A stretch of DNA of 64,000 bases, taken from the NCBI GenBank assembly GCA_964438705.1, contig CAYTKQ010000015.1, positions 5,086 to 69,085 of the forward strand, in the 5' to 3' direction. This stretch comes from Christensenella sp964438705 (lineage in GTDB: Bacteria; Bacillota; Clostridia; Christensenellales; Christensenellaceae). How positions within the stretch are numbered: position 1 is the stretch's first letter; every line of letters begins with the position of its first letter. The notes under the pieces are model-generated. The model saw only the letters and a program-made list of their open reading frames with translations. It did not search any database and was not told the DNA's origin. The position numbers and the translations under genes are program-made. Below are positions 23,816-33,034 of this stretch, in pieces.

Positions 23816-25474
23816 TTAGAGCTTTTCGGCCTGCGCAACAACCTTTTTGAGCACCTCGAGCGTTTCTTCGGGCAGCTGATCAAATTCGTTTCTCGAGGAG
23901 ATGAACTCGATTCTGTCCTTCATGCGCGCAACGAGCTGCTTCTTGTATTCCGCGTCGCTGAAATCAGGATCGAATCCGTCGACGGGAAGATAGGAAAGCC
24001 CTTCGATGCTGCCAAACGAGGTAAAGGAAGCCTTGCCCTCGATGATCGCTTCAAGGCTGCCCAGCGTCACCTGCGGGGTAACCTTTTTTTCCCCGAAATG
24101 GCCGGTGTTGAAGATGTAGCAGTCGAGGCCCTTATCCGCAAACAGCGAACGGAAGCCGTTGTAATCGTCCGCGAGCCTATAGGTGCGGAACGGGTTTGCG
24201 TAAGGCTCCACAACCAGCGCGTCCGGATCTACGCCGGGCGCGAGGCGCTCCGCCGTCGTGCGCTTCGTGGCGAGGGTCGCGCCCATCGTGGAAGCAAGCA
24301 CCGGATCGTCGATCTTCATGACGGGCGGCAGGGTCGGGTCTTTCATCAGCCAGATGATGGCATTCGCGGGCTCGTGGAACACGTCTTCACGGTTGGGGCT
24401 CCACAGCTTGGATTTCATCGCACGGCCGTTGCCGTTGCGGATGTCTTCCGTCACAAGAACCTTGCGGCCTTGTTCATCCACCGTCACGCCGTTGTTTTGG
24501 ATGGTGACGAGGTATTTGTTGTCTTCGCAGTCCATCGGGTAATCCTGCGTTTTATCGAAGTATGCGGGCTCTAACGCAACGGACGAAGCGTCGTTCCTGT
24601 CGATGACGAACGCGTCGTCGTGCAGCACCGTGATGTCGTATTTTCCGCCGTGATGCGCGTGTGTGATGGTGGATTTTCCGGAGCCGGAAAGCCCGAACAC
24701 ACCCGCAACGAACTTGCTGCCGTCTTTCATGTTGTAGCGTTTCTGGCCCCCGTGGCAGGAAACGAAGCCGTTTCTGTTCGCAACGCCCCACGCGAGGGTC
24801 AGCGTGCCTTTTTTGTGCTCGCCGAAGTATCTCATGCCGAGGATACACGCACAGTTGTGTTCAGGTGCAAAGAACGCGAGCCCCATGGGGAAATCTGGGT
24901 GCGACCACTGCGGATCAGAGAAGATGTAGAGGTCTCCCTCCGGGATCGGCTTGGATTCACCGTACATTTTGTAGTATTCTTCCGTCAGATACTGGAAGTT
25001 ATACAGCCAGGAATACATGATGTTTTCTTCGCCTTCGGGAATGCACAGATGCGCCTTCACCATGAACTCGGGCGCGAGGCCGATGTATGCCTGCGCGTGA
25101 TAGAGCTGGCGGTTGCGGGTCTGATAGATCGCCTCACGCACGATCGGGCCGAATTTCGCTTCGGTGACCGGGTCGCCGTAGAAGTCGTTGCTGCCGAGGA
25201 TGCAGCGCGCCGCAGCGGCGCGGCCGCCCACATTGCCGTCGTTGAAGAGCAAAATCTTCGCGTCGGACGGAAGGCCCGTCTTTTCCGGCTCGAACACCGG
25301 AAGATCGGTCACGACCGTTCCCGGCGAATCGTAAGCAAGCTTGTATGCTTCCTTCAAGGATTCAACGGGATATACGTTGTTGCCATAAAATCCCGTTTCG
25401 ATGATCGTGCGCATCGAAGAGAAGTAGGTACCCTTTTTGATCTCGTCCCATTTGTAATACTGTTTTGTTGACAT
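23816..25474 (-). CDS. pckA: Phosphoenolpyruvate carboxykinase, ATP type (divergent)
   Basis: Interconverts oxaloacetate and phosphoenolpyruvate with ATP/ADP; in fermenting anaerobes it often fixes CO2 toward succinate. The 552-residue length is close to the ATP-dependent family. The P-loop reads GLSGSGKSTIT (about residues 265-275), close to the kinase-1a motif GLSGTGKTT; the kinase-2 metal-binding segment is LHDDAFVID, and the FNDGNVGGRAAAARCIL stretch is an early conserved element. The sequence departs from the E. coli type in several places, so it belongs to a separate clostridial branch. The ATG at 25474 follows AGGAG. The HAD gene downstream may share its transcript. Confidence 0.85.
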   Translation of the reverse strand: MSTKQYYKWDEIKKGTYFSSMRTIIETGFYGNNVYPVESLKEAYKLAYDSPGTVVTDLPVFEPEKTGLPSDAKILLFNDGNVGGRAAAARCILGSNDFYGDPVTEAKFGPIVREAIYQTRNRQLYHAQAYIGLAPEFMVKAHLCIPEGEENIMYSWLYNFQYLTEEYYKMYGESKPIPEGDLYIFSDPQWSHPDFPMGLAFFAPEHNCACILGMRYFGEHKKGTLTLAWGVANRNGFVSCHGGQKRYNMKDGSKFVAGVFGLSGSGKSTITHAHHGGKYDITVLHDDAFVIDRNDASSVALEPAYFDKTQDYPMDCEDNKYLVTIQNNGVTVDEQGRKVLVTEDIRNGNGRAMKSKLWSPNREDVFHEPANAIIWLMKDPTLPPVMKIDDPVLASTMGATLATKRTTAERLAPGVDPDALVVEPYANPFRTYRLADDYNGFRSLFADKGLDCYIFNTGHFGEKKVTPQVTLGSLEAIIEGKASFTSFGSIEGLSYLPVDGFDPDFSDAEYKKQLVARMKDRIEFISSRNEFDQLPEETLEVLKKVVAQAEKL

Positions 25475-25623
25475 ACGCAAACACTCCTATAAATAGTTTG
25501 ATAGACGCAAGATGACACTTTCAAGCCGTTTTAGGCAAGCACAAAACATCCCGCATATAATTACTATTCGATAAGCAGCCCTTGATTCCTTTTGAAATGA
25601 CAAAAAAATTGTGAAAAAATTCG

Positions 25624-26463
25624 CTATTTATGAAAAATTGCTTCTGCAATATCGCAAAAATTACGCGGATATAAGTCTTGAGCCCTTGATTTCGGATCGA
25701 TATTGCAGGATTCCAAAATTGATTTTGCGTTATTTCCTGCGAGAGACTTCAAATTGTTCAAGATCGTCTTGCGCCGCATGGAAAACGCCGCGCGCACCAC
25801 TGCCGCATAGTCTTTGCGCGGCACATGGCATATGGGGTCGATGTCGAGACGGATGATGGCGGAATCCACATCCGGCGCGGGATAAAAGCAGTTGCGCGAA
25901 ACGGTGAACAGCAGCTTTACCTGTGCATAAAAGAGGCAGGAGGCCGTGAGCGCGCCGTAGTCCGTATGACCGGGCGAAGCGCATAGCCGCTCGGCGACCT
26001 CCTTTTGCACCATGACGGTGAGGGAGAGAACGGGTGCGCCGCTTTCCAGAACGTGCATCAATATTTTGCTCGTTATATAATAAGGAAGATTGCCACACAC
26101 GTGGAAGGGACTGCCGTCAAAGTATTCGTCGCAGATTTGTGTCAGATCGCACTTCAAAATATCGCCGTCGATCACCGTGACGTTTGAAAGATGACCGAGC
26201 GTGTGCTTGTGCAGGGCCAAAAGGCCCTTGTCGATCTCCACAGACACGACCCGCTTCGCCCGCACGCCCAGCGCGCGCGTGAGCGCGCCGAGCCCTGTCC
26301 CCACCTCCAGCACGTTATCATCCGGGGCAAGCGCCATGCTGTCCGCAATCTTTTGCACGATGTTTTCATCGCACAGAAAATTTTGTCCAAATTTCTTTAA
26401 GGGGGAAAGCTTATTTTCAGAAAGCAGCCGCGTGATCTCGCGCGGGGAAGTGACGTTGTACAT
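25624..26463 (-). CDS. rsmA: 16S rRNA (adenine1518/1519-N6)-dimethyltransferase
   Basis: Dimethylates two adjacent adenines near the 3' end of 16S rRNA during small-subunit assembly. The 279-residue length is standard. KKFGQNFLCDENIVQKI is the family opening, the SAM-binding motif is LEVGTGLGALTRAL, the catalytic motif is NLPYYITS, and YPAPDVDSAIIRL is in the C-terminal domain. Cys replaces the more usual His-like residues in NFLCDEN. It lies just downstream of the YabE-like gene on the same strand, the order seen in Bacillus, but the rnmV gene usually between them is absent, and a terminator separates the two. Confidence 0.95.
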   Translation of the reverse strand: MYNVTSPREITRLLSENKLSPLKKFGQNFLCDENIVQKIADSMALAPDDNVLEVGTGLGALTRALGVRAKRVVSVEIDKGLLALHKHTLGHLSNVTVIDGDILKCDLTQICDEYFDGSPFHVCGNLPYYITSKILMHVLESGAPVLSLTVMVQKEVAERLCASPGHTDYGALTASCLFYAQVKLLFTVSRNCFYPAPDVDSAIIRLDIDPICHVPRKDYAAVVRAAFSMRRKTILNNLKSLAGNNAKSILESCNIDPKSRAQDLYPRNFCDIAEAIFHK

Positions 26464-26490
26464 AAAATCTCCGTTCCGTTGTTTGCGTAT

Positions 26491-26522
26491 AAAAAACGGC
26501 GGGGGCGACCCCGCCGTTTCTA
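26491..26522 (-). terminator. Terminator of the YabE-like gene
   Basis: AAACGGCGGGG (26494-26504) pairs with CCCCGCCGTTT (26509-26519), 4-base loop; on the minus strand a T run follows. Confidence 0.8.
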
Positions 26523-26531
26523 AAAACTATT

Positions 26532-27953
26532 TTAGAGAACATATACTGTTTTGTTGCGTTTGCGACCAAATTCGGCGCCGCATGTACACGTTTCGCGGTC
26601 GCCCAGATAGATGTCGATGACGTTTCCGCCCATGCCGCCGCGGTCCTCCACCACATATTCGCCGAAGCCCTCGATCATGATGCGCGTACCGAGCGGAAGC
26701 GAATTGCACGCGACTGTGCGCCCCGCCACGGGATATGTCCCCGAGGAGGTCTTGGAGCCGGTGTTGCATGCCGAGCAATATGCCGTCAGCTCAAATTTCC
26801 GTCCCTGCTTGCCGTTCAAGTCCGTTTCGCCCTTGTTGTTCGACGACGAGCCGGACGAACCGCTGCCCTTGTTGGACGAACCCGAGCTGTTGTTTTTCTT
26901 CGGGGGATTCGAGGTCGTCTTTTTCGGCGTTACAGGTTTGGGCTCAGGCTTCACATAGGTGCCGATCGCAATGACCTGATCCACAGGCTGCTGGATCACA
27001 TCTTCGGAAATGGAGTCCTTGTCGATGAGTACGCCGTTTTTGTAAAGTTCCGTATAGGTGATCTGCAGCACGCCCTCTTGACCGTCCTGCACCGTTTGCC
27101 GCTTGCCCTTTTCCAGATCGGGGTCGTTTTTGGTTACGGTATCGAACGCGATGGGCTGCGTTTCCTTGGATTCCTGCGTGGTGACGATGATGTGGTCGAT
27201 CACCATGCCCGAACGCACGATGGTGTCGGGCGAGGGATATACCTCGTCAAACTCCGCAGGCACGATGCCCGCCTTGTCGAGCGCGTCCTGCACGGTGCGG
27301 CCCGCCATCAGGTTCACGTCAATTTCCTGTGCGTTGCTGCGCACCGCGATGGGCACGGCACGGTAGATGGTGATGATCTGTCCTTCATAGATGGGTGTGC
27401 TCGTCTCTGCGGAAAGCGCGTCTTCATCGCCGATCATGACGCCGTTTTCATTCAGAAATTCACCGACCGTCTGGGTCAGCGTTTCACACTGCATCTCGCG
27501 TCCGTTGTCAATGAGCGTGATGGCTGTGCCCGGCTTGGCGAGGGTGGTCTGCACGGTGATGAACGAGACCGCCACGACCGCGCAGCAAACGAGGCAGGTA
27601 TTGCGGATCAAATGTCCGCGGAAAAAACCGCCCAAGCCGTCGCTGTTGTTCTTGGAAGAGCGCAGTACCCTGCCGCCGCCCGTCGCTTGGGGCTGTGGCT
27701 CGGGCACGGAAACTGTGCGCTGCTTCACCTTGGAATCCTTTGTCCGCTTTACGTGGAAAAAGGACAGGGAACCAAACAGCTGTGCAAACTTGCCCGGCGT
27801 ATGGGCACGCCGGGAACGGCCCGAACGCGTGCGTTCGGCGTGGGGCAGATCGTCGTCGGCTGCCCGCTTGCGGTCTGCCGTATACAAAATCCCCTTATAT
27901 TTATTTTCGGGATGGATGCTGAGATCGATATCCCTTCTCTTTCTTTTAGGCAT
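26532..27953 (-). CDS. YabE-like cell-wall protein with DUF348, G5 and 3D domains
   Basis: A 473-residue exported protein related to Bacillus YabE and resuscitation-promoting factors. A basic, disordered N-terminus (residues 1-110) precedes one membrane anchor (NTCLVCCAVVAVSFITVQTT, about 120-140). Two DUF348 modules follow (ITLIDNGREMQCETLTQTVG and AVPIAVRSNAQEIDVNLMAG), then a G5 domain (PIAFDTVTKNDPDLEKGKRQ), a Ser/Gly/Lys-rich linker, and the C-terminal 3D domain with its three Asp in VEDRGGMGGNVIDIYLGD, which likely cuts peptidoglycan. The long cytoplasmic tail is unusual. The ATG at 27953 follows GGAGG. Its C-terminus has four Cys, unlike most homologues. Confidence 0.9.
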   Translation of the reverse strand: MPKRKRRDIDLSIHPENKYKGILYTADRKRAADDDLPHAERTRSGRSRRAHTPGKFAQLFGSLSFFHVKRTKDSKVKQRTVSVPEPQPQATGGGRVLRSSKNNSDGLGGFFRGHLIRNTCLVCCAVVAVSFITVQTTLAKPGTAITLIDNGREMQCETLTQTVGEFLNENGVMIGDEDALSAETSTPIYEGQIITIYRAVPIAVRSNAQEIDVNLMAGRTVQDALDKAGIVPAEFDEVYPSPDTIVRSGMVIDHIIVTTQESKETQPIAFDTVTKNDPDLEKGKRQTVQDGQEGVLQITYTELYKNGVLIDKDSISEDVIQQPVDQVIAIGTYVKPEPKPVTPKKTTSNPPKKNNSSGSSNKGSGSSGSSSNNKGETDLNGKQGRKFELTAYCSACNTGSKTSSGTYPVAGRTVACNSLPLGTRIMIEGFGEYVVEDRGGMGGNVIDIYLGDRETCTCGAEFGRKRNKTVYVL

Positions 27954-28133
27954 AAAATCCTCCGTTTTGCAACGCGCCCGACGGCGCTCCGGCAGGGCAT
28001 AACCCACCATATATCATGTAATACTATACCGCAAAACCACCAAAAAGTCAATTCCGCGCAAAAGGGGATAAACGCCTGTGCAACGGGGAAAATGCGTCTT
28101 TAAAGCGAAAACGATTAACATTTTGTAACAATT

Positions 28134-28162
28134 TTGCAATTGTTGTGAAATGATAGTATAAT
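28134..28162 (+). promoter_or_regulatory. Predicted promoter of the penicillin-binding protein gene
   Basis: TTGCAA (28134-28139), 17-base spacer, TATAAT (28157-28162), 34 bases before the start codon. Confidence 0.6.
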
Positions 28163-28195
28163 GGTGGCTACCAAGCGTATATCGGAAGGTTGTCT

Positions 28196-30367
28196 ATGAG
28201 AAAAAAGCTTCTTTTTTATATGGTTTTGATCGTGTTTTTGATTGCGTGCTGTTTGCCGCTTTTTTCAGGCTGCTCGTCGGTGCAGGCAAGTGCGGAGAGC
28301 ATTGCCGCGTCCTTTGTGAATAAGCTGACGGCGCGCGATTACGCGGGCGCGTACGATTATGTGTATGTGCTGACCTCGGATGTGAAGACACGTGACGAAT
28401 TTGCCGCGCGGTTCGAAAACATCTATGAGGCATTGCAGGTTTCTGATGTCAAAATGGTGTCGCGCGAGGTAGAGCAGATATCGCAAACGGAATATAACCT
28501 CAAATACACCCTTGCACTGACGAGCAAGCTGCTCGGCGTGCTGACGTATGATTATCAGGCGGATATCGTCTCCGGCCCGCAGGGCTTCACTGTGCTCTAC
28601 ACCCCCAGCCTCATTTTGCCGCAGCTCGAGGAGGGGGACAGGGTGCGCACCACCAAGCAGGGGGGCGCGCGCGGCGAGATTTTTTCGGCGGACGGCGCGG
28701 TGCTTGCGAAAAATGATTTTGCGCAGAGCATCTACCTCGATTTGGAAAAATCGCCGGACATCGAGGCGGTGAAGGCATTCCTCACACAAAATTATGCCGC
28801 GGATGCGGAAAAGATACAGAAAAAATACGACAACGCCAAGGAAAAGGGCTATCCGCTCGAGGTGCTGCTCACCTACCCGAAGGGTACGCTCACCGACGAG
28901 CAAAAGGCCGCGATCACGGAGGTAAACGGCCTCGGCGTAGATGAATCGCGCCTCACCCCCGTGCGCCACTATCCCTTGAAGGACGACGCGGCACACATCA
29001 TCGGCTATATGGGTTCGCCCGCAGAGGACCAGATTGACGAAGAAAAGGGCATCACGGAAAACTCCATCGTGGGTAAGGTGGGCCTCGAGGCGCAGTTTGA
29101 GGACGTTTTGCGCGGTACGGACGGCTCGGTCATCTACATTGAGGACGAAAAGGGAAACGTGAAGGAGACGTTGTTTGAGGACAAGAAAACGGACGGGCAG
29201 AACATTGAGCTCTCCATCGATTCCGTCACGCAGGAGCGCGCGTACACGCTCATGGCCTCCAACCTAAAGGACGGGCAGAGCGGCGCGGTCGTCGTCATGG
29301 ACTACAAGACAGGCGCTGTTGAGGGGATGGTGTCCTATCCCTCGTTTGACAACAACCTCTTCAATTTCGCGCTCGATCCGGCGGTGTGGAATTATTACAA
29401 CGATGATCCGGATCATCCGCTCTACAACCGGGCGACGCAGTCCACATACATGCCCGGCTCGGCGTTCAAGCCATTTTCGTCGGTGCCGGCCATCAACGAG
29501 GGCAAGCTCGACGCGGATTCCGTTCCGCCCATCACCAAAAAACCGCCGCTATCCGAGGGGAATGACAACAAATCTTACAGCTGGACGCCGGACATCCCCG
29601 GTTGGCACTATGGCCAGATCCTTTCAAAAAGCGTAGCGCAATCGCCGTACAATTATGAGATGGCAATGAAGTCGTCGGACAACATCTATTTCGCGTATTA
29701 TGCCCTGCAGGCGGGAATGGAACCGTTTGTCGCCTATCTTGAGAGCGTCGGCATCGGCGACGCGCCTGCGTTCGAGCTGCCTGTCACCAAATCGAGTATG
29801 ATGACCGAAAAAACGGAGATGAACCTCGACTGGCTGGCGCGTACGGGCTATGGCACGGGCGAACTTGTTATCACGCCCATCCAGCTTGCGTGCATGTATA
29901 CCGCGCTTGAAAACGAAGGCAACATGGTGAACCCCACCATTGTGAAGCGCACTTTTACCATCGATGAAGCGGACGGAAATGAGACAGAGACCACCGTCGA
30001 TGAAACACAGGTGAGTTACTTTAGGGAAAACACGATGAGCGCTAAGGTCATCGGCATCGAAAAACCGGCCTTAAAGCGCGTGATGACGGACGGCACTGGC
30101 GCGCCCGCAAAGCTTGGCGCCCGCGACGTTCTCGGCAAGACGGGGACCGCGCAGGTGGCGAACCAGTCGCGCGAGGTGAACTGGGTCGTTGCGCTCAATC
30201 AGGAGGACGGCAAGGTATACCTTGTGGCCGTCGAAACGGATAAGAACGAGGGTACCACGCCCAAGCTTGCCATCCTGCGGGGGCTTGTCGATCACGAGAA
30301 TTATTCCGAGGCGCTCACCGCAACGGATCAGGCGCTTGCGGGCACTCCGGAGGAAAGCGCGGAATAA
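28196..30367 (+). CDS. Class B penicillin-binding protein (MecA-N/NTF2-like, dimerisation and transpeptidase domains)
   Basis: A 723-residue peptidoglycan transpeptidase. The N-terminus carries a hydrophobic segment ending in SGCSS, which may be a lipobox. Residues 30-140 resemble the NTF2-like MecA-N domain (ESIAASFVNKLTARDYAGAY), followed by the PBP dimerisation domain, with RGEIFSADGAVLAKN and NSIVGKVGLEAQFEDVLRG. The transpeptidase domain has SxxK as SAFK with Ser 422, SDN near residue 493, and KTG in GKTGTAQ near 647. This architecture is that of B. subtilis PbpC/PBP2a-type enzymes, which have low affinity for beta-lactams in some species. A single-gene transcript is likely: promoter upstream, strong terminator downstream. 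Confidence 0.93.
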   Translation: MRKKLLFYMVLIVFLIACCLPLFSGCSSVQASAESIAASFVNKLTARDYAGAYDYVYVLTSDVKTRDEFAARFENIYEALQVSDVKMVSREVEQISQTEYNLKYTLALTSKLLGVLTYDYQADIVSGPQGFTVLYTPSLILPQLEEGDRVRTTKQGGARGEIFSADGAVLAKNDFAQSIYLDLEKSPDIEAVKAFLTQNYAADAEKIQKKYDNAKEKGYPLEVLLTYPKGTLTDEQKAAITEVNGLGVDESRLTPVRHYPLKDDAAHIIGYMGSPAEDQIDEEKGITENSIVGKVGLEAQFEDVLRGTDGSVIYIEDEKGNVKETLFEDKKTDGQNIELSIDSVTQERAYTLMASNLKDGQSGAVVVMDYKTGAVEGMVSYPSFDNNLFNFALDPAVWNYYNDDPDHPLYNRATQSTYMPGSAFKPFSSVPAINEGKLDADSVPPITKKPPLSEGNDNKSYSWTPDIPGWHYGQILSKSVAQSPYNYEMAMKSSDNIYFAYYALQAGMEPFVAYLESVGIGDAPAFELPVTKSSMMTEKTEMNLDWLARTGYGTGELVITPIQLACMYTALENEGNMVNPTIVKRTFTIDEADGNETETTVDETQVSYFRENTMSAKVIGIEKPALKRVMTDGTGAPAKLGARDVLGKTGTAQVANQSREVNWVVALNQEDGKVYLVAVETDKNEGTTPKLAILRGLVDHENYSEALTATDQALAGTPEESAE

Positions 30368-30377
30368 AAAATCAAAC

Positions 30378-30403
30378 AAAAGGCCGCCCACGGGCGGCCT
30401 TTT
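30378..30403 (+). terminator. Intrinsic terminator of the PBP gene
   Basis: AAAAGGCCGCC (30378-30388) pairs with GGCGGCCTTTT (30393-30403) across a 4-base loop. The stem is also T-ended on the minus strand, so it may serve the serC operon too. Confidence 0.85.
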
Positions 30404-30411
30404 GTTGCATA

Positions 30412-30621
30412 CTAGTTTTTCCGGCTTTTCTTATATGCCCGCGCGAACAAAAGAAATACGATGAACTGGGCGACGCACGCCGCGATGGCAAAAATGCGGA
30501 ACGCCCACTGCATGGCCGCATCCATATCCGGCGACTTCAGCGTGAAAAACAAAAGCGATATGGCCGTGATCAGCACGGCACTTGTTATGATGAGGACGGC
30601 GCCCCACTTTTTTTCATTCAT
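30412..30621 (-). CDS. Small two-helix membrane protein, serC-serA operon
   Basis: A 69-residue protein with two hydrophobic helices (GAVLIITSAVLITAISLLFF and FRIFAIAACVAQFIVFLLFA), a short polar loop (TLKSPDMDAAMQW) and a basic tail (RAYKKSRKN) that should stay cytoplasmic. No family is recognised. Its ATG lies 1 base after the serA stop, without a clear ribosome site, so translation probably depends on termination of serA. Position at the end of the serine operon does not reveal a role. Confidence 0.65.
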   Translation of the reverse strand: MNEKKWGAVLIITSAVLITAISLLFFTLKSPDMDAAMQWAFRIFAIAACVAQFIVFLLFARAYKKSRKN

Positions 30622-30622
30622 A

Positions 30623-31789
30623 TCAGATCACGCGGACCTTGATCACGCCGTTGATGCCGCTGAGCTCCGCAACCGCGTCGGCGGAAATTTCGTGATCGAG
30701 ATTCAAGACCGTATAGGCGATATCCCCGCGGGATTTGTTTGCCATATCCGCGATGTTGAGATCATATTTGGCGATGGTGTTCGTGATCTGTCCCACCATG
30801 TTGGGCAGGTTTTTGTGAATCATCGTCACACGCACCGTATCGGAGGGCGGAACGATGCATTCGGGCATGTTGACCGAATTGACGATGGTGCCCGTCTCAA
30901 AGAAATCACGCAGCTGCTTTGCCGCCATTTCCGCGCAGTTTTCCTCGCTTTCGGGTGTGGAGGCACCAAGATGCGGGATGGTGAGCACGTTTTCGTGCAG
31001 CAGCATATCCTCCTCCGGGAAATCGGTGACATACTTTTTTACCTTGCCGCTTTCGATCGCGTCGAACAGCGACGTGGTTTTCACAAGGCCGCCGCGCGCG
31101 AAGTTGAGGATGATCACGCCGTCCTTCATCTTGGAAAACTCGGGCGTGCTCAAAAAGCCCTTTGTCTTGTCCGTCTGCGGAATGTGCAGCGTGATGAAAT
31201 CGGATTTTTCCAAAAGCTCGTCCAGCTTTTCCGCCTTGTGCGTATACATGGAAATGGACCACGCGCGATCTACAGACAAAAACGGGTCGTAGCCGATGAC
31301 GTTCATTCCGATGGCTGAGGCCGCGTTCGCCACCATGATACCGATGGACCCAAGGCCGATGACGCCAAGTGTTTTGCCCTTGAGTTCGCCGCCCACAAAC
31401 TGGCTTTTTCCCTTTTCCACGAGCTTGGGCACATCATCCTGCCCTTTTAAGGTTTTGACCCAGTCGTACGCCTCCGCCAGATTGCGCGAGGCCATGATCA
31501 TCGCGCCCAAAACAAGCTCTTTCACGCCGTTTGCGTTTGCGCCCGGCGTGTTGAACACCACAATGCCCTGCTGCGTGCATTTGTCGGTCGGAATGTTGTT
31601 CGTGCCCGCGCCCGCGCGCGCAATGGCAAGCACATTGTCCGCAAATTCCATGCCGTGACAATCCGCACTGCGCACGATGAAGCCATCGGATTCACTGTCC
31701 TCCAGATGCGAGGACACATTGTATGTTTCGCGCGGAAGATAGTCGTAGATCACGGGGGATATTTTATTGAGCTTTTTTACTGTAAACAT
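30623..31789 (-). CDS. serA: D-3-phosphoglycerate dehydrogenase with ACT domain
   Basis: First enzyme of serine synthesis: oxidises 3-phosphoglycerate with NAD. The 388-residue protein has the substrate domain, the NAD-binding domain with VIGLGSIGIMVANAASAIG (about residues 143-161), catalytic ARAGAGTNNIP and NFARGGLV, the catalytic His in IPHLGASTPESEEN, and a C-terminal ACT domain (TMIHKNLPNMVGQITNTIAK) that usually senses serine. The length matches the short ACT form found in Clostridia. It follows serC by 15 bases and is cotranscribed with it. Confidence 0.95.
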   Translation of the reverse strand: MFTVKKLNKISPVIYDYLPRETYNVSSHLEDSESDGFIVRSADCHGMEFADNVLAIARAGAGTNNIPTDKCTQQGIVVFNTPGANANGVKELVLGAMIMASRNLAEAYDWVKTLKGQDDVPKLVEKGKSQFVGGELKGKTLGVIGLGSIGIMVANAASAIGMNVIGYDPFLSVDRAWSISMYTHKAEKLDELLEKSDFITLHIPQTDKTKGFLSTPEFSKMKDGVIILNFARGGLVKTTSLFDAIESGKVKKYVTDFPEEDMLLHENVLTIPHLGASTPESEENCAEMAAKQLRDFFETGTIVNSVNMPECIVPPSDTVRVTMIHKNLPNMVGQITNTIAKYDLNIADMANKSRGDIAYTVLNLDHEISADAVAELSGINGVIKVRVI

Positions 31790-31804
31790 AGGTTTGCCCT
31801 TTCC

Positions 31805-32887
31805 TTATTTGTTCGACGCTTCAAACTTTGCCATAAAAGCGATCAGCGAGCGTACACCGTCGATGGGCATCGCGTTATAGATGCTCGCGCGCATGCCGCC
31901 CACGCTGCGGTGGCCCTTCAAATTCATCAGGCCCGCCTGCTTCGCCTCGGTCACGAATTTCTTGTCGAGGTCCTCGTTGCCCGTCACAAAGGGTACGTTC
32001 ATCAGCGAACGATCCTTGCCCGCGACCGTCGCGGAGAAGAGGATCGAATTGTCGAGGAAGTCGTAGAGCATGCCTGCTTTTTCCTTGTTGATCAACTCCA
32101 TCTGATGCACGCCGCCCAGCTTTTTCAACTGTTTGAACACCAGGCCCGCGATGTAGATCGCGTAGGTCGGCGGGGTGTTGAACATGGAGCCGTTGTCTGC
32201 GTGCGTCTTGTAGTCGAGCATGGTGGGCACGCTTTCGTCCGCGCCGCCGATGAGGTCGTTGCGGATGATGACGATGGTGACGCCCGCGGGGCCGATGTTT
32301 TTCTGCGCGCCCGCGTAGATCAGGCCGTAATCGCTGACGTTGATCGGTTCGGACAGGATATAGGAGGACATATCCGAAACGAGCGGAAGACCGCCCACAT
32401 CGGGCAGCTTCGAAAACTTCGTGCCATAGATCGTGTTGTTGGATGTGATGTGTACATAATCCGCGTCCTGCGTGAACATCTCGGCGCGCAGCGCGGGGAT
32501 GTAGGAGAACGTCTGATCCTCAGAGGACGCGACGACATTTGCCTCGCCGAATTTCTTTGCCTGCTGAATGGCCTTTTTTGCCCACATACCTGTGTTGACA
32601 AAATGCGCTTTTTTATGCTTTGTCATGAGGTTTAGGGGCACCATCGCAAATTGCAGCGATGCGCCGCCCTGCAAAAACAGTACGGTATAGTTATCCGGAA
32701 TGTTCATCAGCTCGCGCAGGTCTGCCTCGGCAGAGTCGATGATGTCCTGATAGTCGGCGCTGCGATGGCTCATTTCCATCACGTTCATGCCGCTTGTGCC
32801 ATACGAAATAAAGTCTTTTTGCGCTTGTTCAAGCACTTCGATGGGCAGGCACGCAGGACCGGCCGAGAAGTTGTACACTCTTTCCAT
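31805..32887 (-). CDS. serC: Phosphoserine aminotransferase
   Basis: Second enzyme of serine synthesis (and a step in vitamin B6 synthesis): a PLP-dependent class V aminotransferase of 360 residues. NFSAGPACLPIEVLEQ is the family start, LQGGASLQFAMVPLNLM is an early conserved motif, the PLP Lys is in YAGAQKNIGPAGVTIVI (about residue 195), and GHRSVGGMRASIYNAMP is the C-terminal signature. It is the first gene of a serC-serA-small protein operon, with a promoter at 32923-32951 on the minus strand. No phosphoserine phosphatase gene is adjacent. Confidence 0.96.
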   Translation of the reverse strand: MERVYNFSAGPACLPIEVLEQAQKDFISYGTSGMNVMEMSHRSADYQDIIDSAEADLRELMNIPDNYTVLFLQGGASLQFAMVPLNLMTKHKKAHFVNTGMWAKKAIQQAKKFGEANVVASSEDQTFSYIPALRAEMFTQDADYVHITSNNTIYGTKFSKLPDVGGLPLVSDMSSYILSEPINVSDYGLIYAGAQKNIGPAGVTIVIIRNDLIGGADESVPTMLDYKTHADNGSMFNTPPTYAIYIAGLVFKQLKKLGGVHQMELINKEKAGMLYDFLDNSILFSATVAGKDRSLMNVPFVTGNEDLDKKFVTEAKQAGLMNLKGHRSVGGMRASIYNAMPIDGVRSLIAFMAKFEASNK

Positions 32888-32922
32888 TTCAAATCCTCCT
32901 ACAAAAATAGAATACAGATAAC

Positions 32923-32951
32923 ATTATAATATGCAAAAGAGGCATTTTCAA
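32923..32951 (-). promoter_or_regulatory. Predicted promoter of the serC-serA operon
   Basis: On the minus strand TTGAAA (32951-32946), 17-base spacer, TATAAT (32928-32923), 36 bases before the serC start. Confidence 0.65.
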
Positions 32952-33023
32952 TAAAATTCACGCTTTGCGCGCGCCATATGCGAAAATTTTGGAAATATGA
33001 CTGGAATTGGGCAAGGGATGGTA

Positions 33024-33029
33024 TATAAT
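33024..33029 (+). promoter_or_regulatory. TATAAT box placed to transcribe repeat element copy 1
   Basis: Exact TATAAT. The start of transcription would be at about 33035-33037, the first bases of the element's terminal helix. The -35 is weak (CTGGAA at 33001-33006, 17-base spacer). Confidence 0.45.
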
Positions 33030-33034
33030 AAAGA